A stretch of DNA of 64,000 nucleotides from Salvia splendens (lineage: Eukaryota > Streptophyta > Magnoliopsida > Lamiales > Lamiaceae). A program made the translations under genes and the position numbers. The stretch is from the NCBI RefSeq assembly GCF_004379255.2, contig NC_056039.1:25929883-25993882 (forward strand), read 5' to 3'. Under the pieces are notes generated by a model. It saw only the letters and a list, made by a program, of their open reading frames with translations. It searched no databases and had not been told where the DNA came from. How positions within the stretch are numbered: position 1 is the first letter of the stretch; every line of letters begins with the position of its first letter. Of the stretch, positions 60,419-64,000 are shown in pieces.

Positions 60419-62078
60419 AAATAATAAATAGTTAAAGTAGAGAGAGTAAATTAAAAGATAAAGAATACTATAGAGAATACTATTTTTTACATTTTTTTAT
60501 GTTATTTTTTCTTTTTTGTTATCATCTCTCCATTCTAATTATTTATTAATTATATTTGTAAAATAAGTAAAAAAAGAAATGATCCAATTACCTTAAACGA
60601 AAGAGTATACTTTTTTAGTGAAATTTTCTTTCGTTATACTTTTTTAGTGAAATTTTCTTTCGTTGAAAAGTAAAGTTTATGAACTATCATGTCTACCATA
60701 TTTTTAAAAAGTTTATAAAATGACAAAGCCTAATAATTTTTATATACCATGTGATTGTCTTCGTAATTATCCGTAGTAATGAATTCTACTCTTTCAAAGA
60801 TGCAAATCTAACATATCTGTAGAAATTAATCTCAAATCAACATAGGAGTGTGAGATGTGAGAAATAACAATCAATCTCATCCCTTGGATATCAAGATCTA
60901 AGGGATCTTACTTATGTAATGTGTCGCTAGAATATTTTTATCTTTTATTTTAATTAGGAATAGATATTTTATAGATAAAAATAAAAAAATAAAAAATAAA
61001 AATTTAAGAAAATACCGCTGCGGCACCGCCGTCTCGTCCGCCGCCCGCCACACAGCTCCACCGGATACTCCGCTATGCCCCATGCGCTGCAGCTCCCTGC
61101 GCAGTTGGTCTATTGTTGTTACTCTAACAATTTTATCGTATTTTACGCTAACAATATAATTGGACATAGCAATTTATAGTGCAAAACATATCAGTTCTAT
61201 TTAATATCAATATAAGTTTTAAAATTAACATGTTTTAGTAATAGTTTTATCATATTTTTACAATAACATAATAGTTTTATCGTATTTTTACACTAAAATA
61301 TTTGGATATAATATTAGTTTATACAGCAAAACATATCAGTCTCTTTAGCATTAGTAATATAAGTTAAAATACTACTCCATATAGTACTTTTAGAAAATGA
61401 GTGAAGTAAGCAAAGTCACAAATGGTCCCTAGTTTTGTACGCAAACGGTCCCTAAATTTTAAAAATATCACGGGTAGTTCCTGAACTAAGGTGTAATCAT
61501 ATTTCACTATTCATCACAATTTTGCATCAAAAAATACCCCCAAGGCATGCAGGTCATTTTTGGACTTTCGTGATATTGGATATGATATTTTCTCTATCTC
61601 TCTCTAGTGTTGGATATAATATTTTTCGTTTCACTTTTTCAATCACTTTATACCAGTTTATCTTTCTTTCTTTTCCTCTAAAATTTTTAGAAATTAAAAA
61701 AGTTAAAATAAAAAATACCAGTATAAATTTTTAAATATATTAATATTGTAGAGTAAGCACATCAAATCATATTATCACATGTAGGTAATCCACCATAAAT
61801 CCATTTGTTAAAATATTATTGAATAGACACACCAAATCATATTATCATATGTGGTATGTATTCGTCATTAAATATTTTCTAGTATTATGGATCTGTTACC
61901 GTTTCTGTTTCTATATAGCAGGACACCAAGTTATATAAATAATGCTACCAAACACTGGTTAAGCCCACATAACTCCCTCCTGTACATGGGCTTCATCAGG
62001 CCTCTACCAAACCGGGCCTAAATGAGTAATAATTATTAATAATTGGAGAAAATTAGTGGAAGTGATAAGAAAGCCATT
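60419..62078. other. Intergenic region upstream of HOP
   Basis: It contains a 30-bp tandem duplication (TATACTTTTTTAGTGAAATT, 60608 and 60638), a GC-rich patch at 61016-61112 in otherwise AT-rich DNA, and near-repeats of AAAACATATCAGT and TAGTTTTATC at 61170-61345. No gene is supported. Confidence 0.5.
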
Positions 62079-62080
62079 CG

Positions 62081-62093
62081 GAACATTCTAGAA
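62081..62093 (+). promoter_or_regulatory. Heat-shock element of the HOP gene
   Basis: GAACATTCTAGAA is a perfect three-unit heat-shock element (GAA-nn-TTC-nn-GAA). It lies 48 bp upstream of the TATA box and 135 bp upstream of the ATG. It is a predicted binding site for heat-shock factors. Confidence 0.82.
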
Positions 62094-62140
62094 GCCATTT
62101 CTCGTCGTCTCTCCAATCCAACCCCCTCTGTTCACTCCAC

Positions 62141-62146
62141 TATAAA
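62141..62146 (+). promoter_or_regulatory. TATA box of the HOP gene
   Basis: TATAAA lies 87 bp upstream of the ATG at 62228, predicting a transcript start near 62170. Confidence 0.75.
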
Positions 62147-62227
62147 CCCCATTCTCCGATTTCTTCTCCCCCAATTAAAACACTAGATTCCTCTACCCCC
62201 AATCAAAAAAACCCTAATTAATCATCC

Positions 62228-63136
62228 ATGGCCGACGATGCCAAGGCAAAAGGCAACGCCGCCTTCTCATCCGCCAACTTCGCCGACGCCATCCGCCACT
62301 TCACCGACGCAATCAACCTAGCCCCAACCAACCACGTCCTCTACTCGAACCGATCCGCCGCCTACGCTTCCCTCAACCAATTCTCTGAAGCTCTCTCCGA
62401 CGCGGAGAAGACCGTGGAGCTCAAGCCCGATTGGGGCAAGGGCTACTCGCGGCTGGGCGCGGCGCATATCGGCCTCCAGAGATACAACGACGCCGTTTCC
62501 GCCTACAGGAAGGGCCTCGAGATCGACCCCAACAATGAGCCTCTCAAGTCTGGCCTCGCGGACGCCGAATCCGCCCTAGCCGGGAGCTCCAGGCCTCGCC
62601 CCGGCCCGGGGATGAGCCCGTTTGGTGATGCTTTTGGGCCCGAAATGTGGGTTAAGCTGTCTAGTGACCCTACCACCAGGGGATTTCTTCAGCAGCCCGA
62701 TTTCGTGAAGATGATGCAGGATATCCAGAAGAATCCGAACAATTTGAACATGTATTTGCAGGATCAGAGGGTTATGAAGTCATTGGGGGCTTTGTTGAAC
62801 TTGAAGTTCCAGGCGGGGCCGGAGCAGGAGGGTGCGGAGGCCCCATCGGCCTCGGGTGATGGATCGCCGGAGAGGAAGTCGAATTCGGAAGCTGAGGCTG
62901 TGAAGGAGGATACAAGGAAGGAAAGGGAAGCTGAGGCAGTGACGATATCGGAAGAAGAGAAGGAGAAGAAGGAAGTGAAAGAGCAGGCTCAGAAAGAGAA
63001 GGAAGCTGGAAATGCTGCGTATAAGAAAAAGGATTTTGAGTCGGCGATTCAGCATTACACTAAGGCCATTGAACTTGACGATTCCGACATATCATTCCTC
63101 ACTAATCGTGCTGCTGTTTACTTGGAAATGGGCAAG
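62228..63136 (+). CDS. HOP: Hsp70-Hsp90 organising protein (HOP/STI1), first exon
   Basis: Exon 1 encodes 303 residues and ends GGCAAG before a GTACAAC donor. The rest of the gene lies beyond the window, since no further exon was found up to 64000. Residues 1-~105 form the TPR1 domain of three TPR units (KGNAAFSSANFADAIRHFTD onward) that holds the Hsp70 tail. Residues ~130-195 are the DP1/STI1 domain (DPTTRGFLQQPDFVKMMQDI). A charged, Glu/Lys-rich linker follows, and the TPR2A domain begins at about 250 (EKEAGNAAYKKKDFESAIQH), which normally grips the Hsp90 tail. The protein is a cytosolic co-chaperone that passes clients from Hsp70 to Hsp90. The heat-shock element upstream supports stress induction. 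The start has a good CCATGGCC context. Confidence 0.96.
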
Positions 63137-64000
63137 GTACAACTTTCTTTTCACCGAGTATCTGTCAATCGTTTATGAATTCTCTTCTTAAATATGAACA
63201 CAATTATATCAGATGAATATTCATTTATTGCTGAACGTTTAGACAGTAGACTGTCTTTCTATTTCATGTTCTCTCAGTCAACTTTATGGGGCATGTGTAT
63301 AGTTTTGCTATTGGTTAAGTTCTAATTTGGTGAAGTTGCAAAAGATGTTTGCATTGTCTTCTGTATACCTGTTTTCTATTTGGATGCTTAAAACTGTGGC
63401 ATTTGCATCCAGTGTTCTTTTTTCTAGGTTTAAATAGTCTTAGCAGTGGCAACATTTTGCTCAACCATACCCACATTTTGACCCCCTTATCTCTCTATTG
63501 TTTGATTTCATTATGCCGCTCCACCCATCATCTAAGATTTGTGCAAAGGACTAAGGACTAAGGGCTAATCCCGTCCTTTCTTAGCATAAAAAGGGAAAAG
63601 TGCATGCTAGTGAAATGGTGAATACAAATTCATTAATCAACATATGACTAGGTAGAAACTTATGACTTGCCTTTATATTCCTTTTGAAAACATCCTATTC
63701 TGATTCGTAGATTGCATTTCTGTTAGCATGATATATTTCACTTCGTCTATCATCTTTTGTGAATGTGAGATTTTTTAAGATTGTAGTTCACATTTTGCTC
63801 TTCAATGGTTTCATAAATAGAATAATGTGAACCTTAACTTATTCTTTGCTTTCCCATGAATTGTAACTATACATATTATGGAAAAAAGAAACTTATCTTA
63901 TTGTTTGCTGTCCCATGAATTTTTATTCGAATTTTAGAGTCTGAATACCTTTTCTTCACTCCTGTTTCAGTTGCAGATAGCCACTTTTTGTAGTTTAATA
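63137..64000 (+). other. HOP intron 1 (runs off the window)
   Basis: T-rich intron sequence from the GTACAAC donor. A possible acceptor (TTTCAGTTGCAG) occurs near 63965-63976, but what follows does not read like the next HOP exon. Confidence 0.6.

Noticed and set aside
60898..61167. Minus-strand 89-codon ORF over a GC-rich patch
   Set aside because: No recognisable family, and half is low-complexity hydrophobic sequence from AT-rich DNA. It is left as an unexplained GC-rich island only.

Overview
This is a window of a flowering-plant nuclear genome. It has introns with GT/AG borders, TATA boxes about 30 bp ahead of likely transcript starts, and plant-only gene families (HyPRP, CHX15, class II diterpene synthase). 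It is also dense in LTR retrotransposons, hAT and PIF/Harbinger elements and Stowaway-type MITEs. Remnants of two diterpenoid-pathway genes (GGPP synthase and a copalyl-diphosphate-synthase-like gene) would fit a Lamiales/Lamiaceae-type plant, but that placement is inference only.

Layout. 1-2556: a ~91-bp satellite with a nested higher-order structure, closed by one inverted monomer. 2946-3390: a small orphan secreted-protein ORF whose 3' end runs antisense through a broken GGPP-synthase fragment. 3.4-5.3 kb: microsatellites and two related fold-back MITEs. 5538-6218: a proline-rich 8-cysteine cell-wall protein gene. 6.2-8.3 kb: MITEs. 8352-10948: an intact three-exon cation/H+ exchanger most like CHX15. 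11202-13073: a PIF/Harbinger-type element with a decayed SANT/NAM-like ORF and TTA target duplications. 13.1-16.3 kb: MITE cluster, AT-rich DNA and a fold-back repeat. 16634-16996 (minus) and 33967-34377 (plus): two DC2.15/pEARLI1-like 8-cysteine proteins.

19.4-27.9 kb: a nested retroelement complex. It contains a Ty3 pol tail, an Athila-like element remnant with two LTR copies, a solo LTR with perfect 5-bp TSD and a small hAT. 28-31 kb: a decayed LTR, a SINE and the 3' end of a Copia element. 35.3-35.9 kb: a reversed Athila-type LTR. 36169-47475: a complete, very young-looking Tekay/Del-type Ty3 element (LTRs of 2497/2498 bp, TSD ATACC, iMet PBS) on the minus strand, with a badly broken pol and no recognisable gag.

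47885-51089 (minus): a class II diterpene synthase pseudogene. It keeps its DVDD motif but has a stop, a frameshift and lost 5' exons, and is capped by an Athila LTR fragment. 52274-54271: a hAT carrying only the transposase dimerisation domain. 54.4-60.0 kb: two more LTR remnants. 60.1-60.4 kb: a chimeric organelle-derived insertion with ndhH sequence. 62228 to beyond 64000: the first exon of the Hsp70-Hsp90 organising co-chaperone HOP/STI1, with a textbook heat-shock element upstream of its TATA box.

The genes do not form an operon-like unit. The apparently functional ones (three HyPRPs, CHX15, HOP) are islands among repeats. The most unusual signals are the alternating satellite, arrays of family-specific short imperfect palindromes in Athila-like LTRs, the near-identical LTRs around a dead pol, and the co-occurrence of two broken diterpenoid genes.
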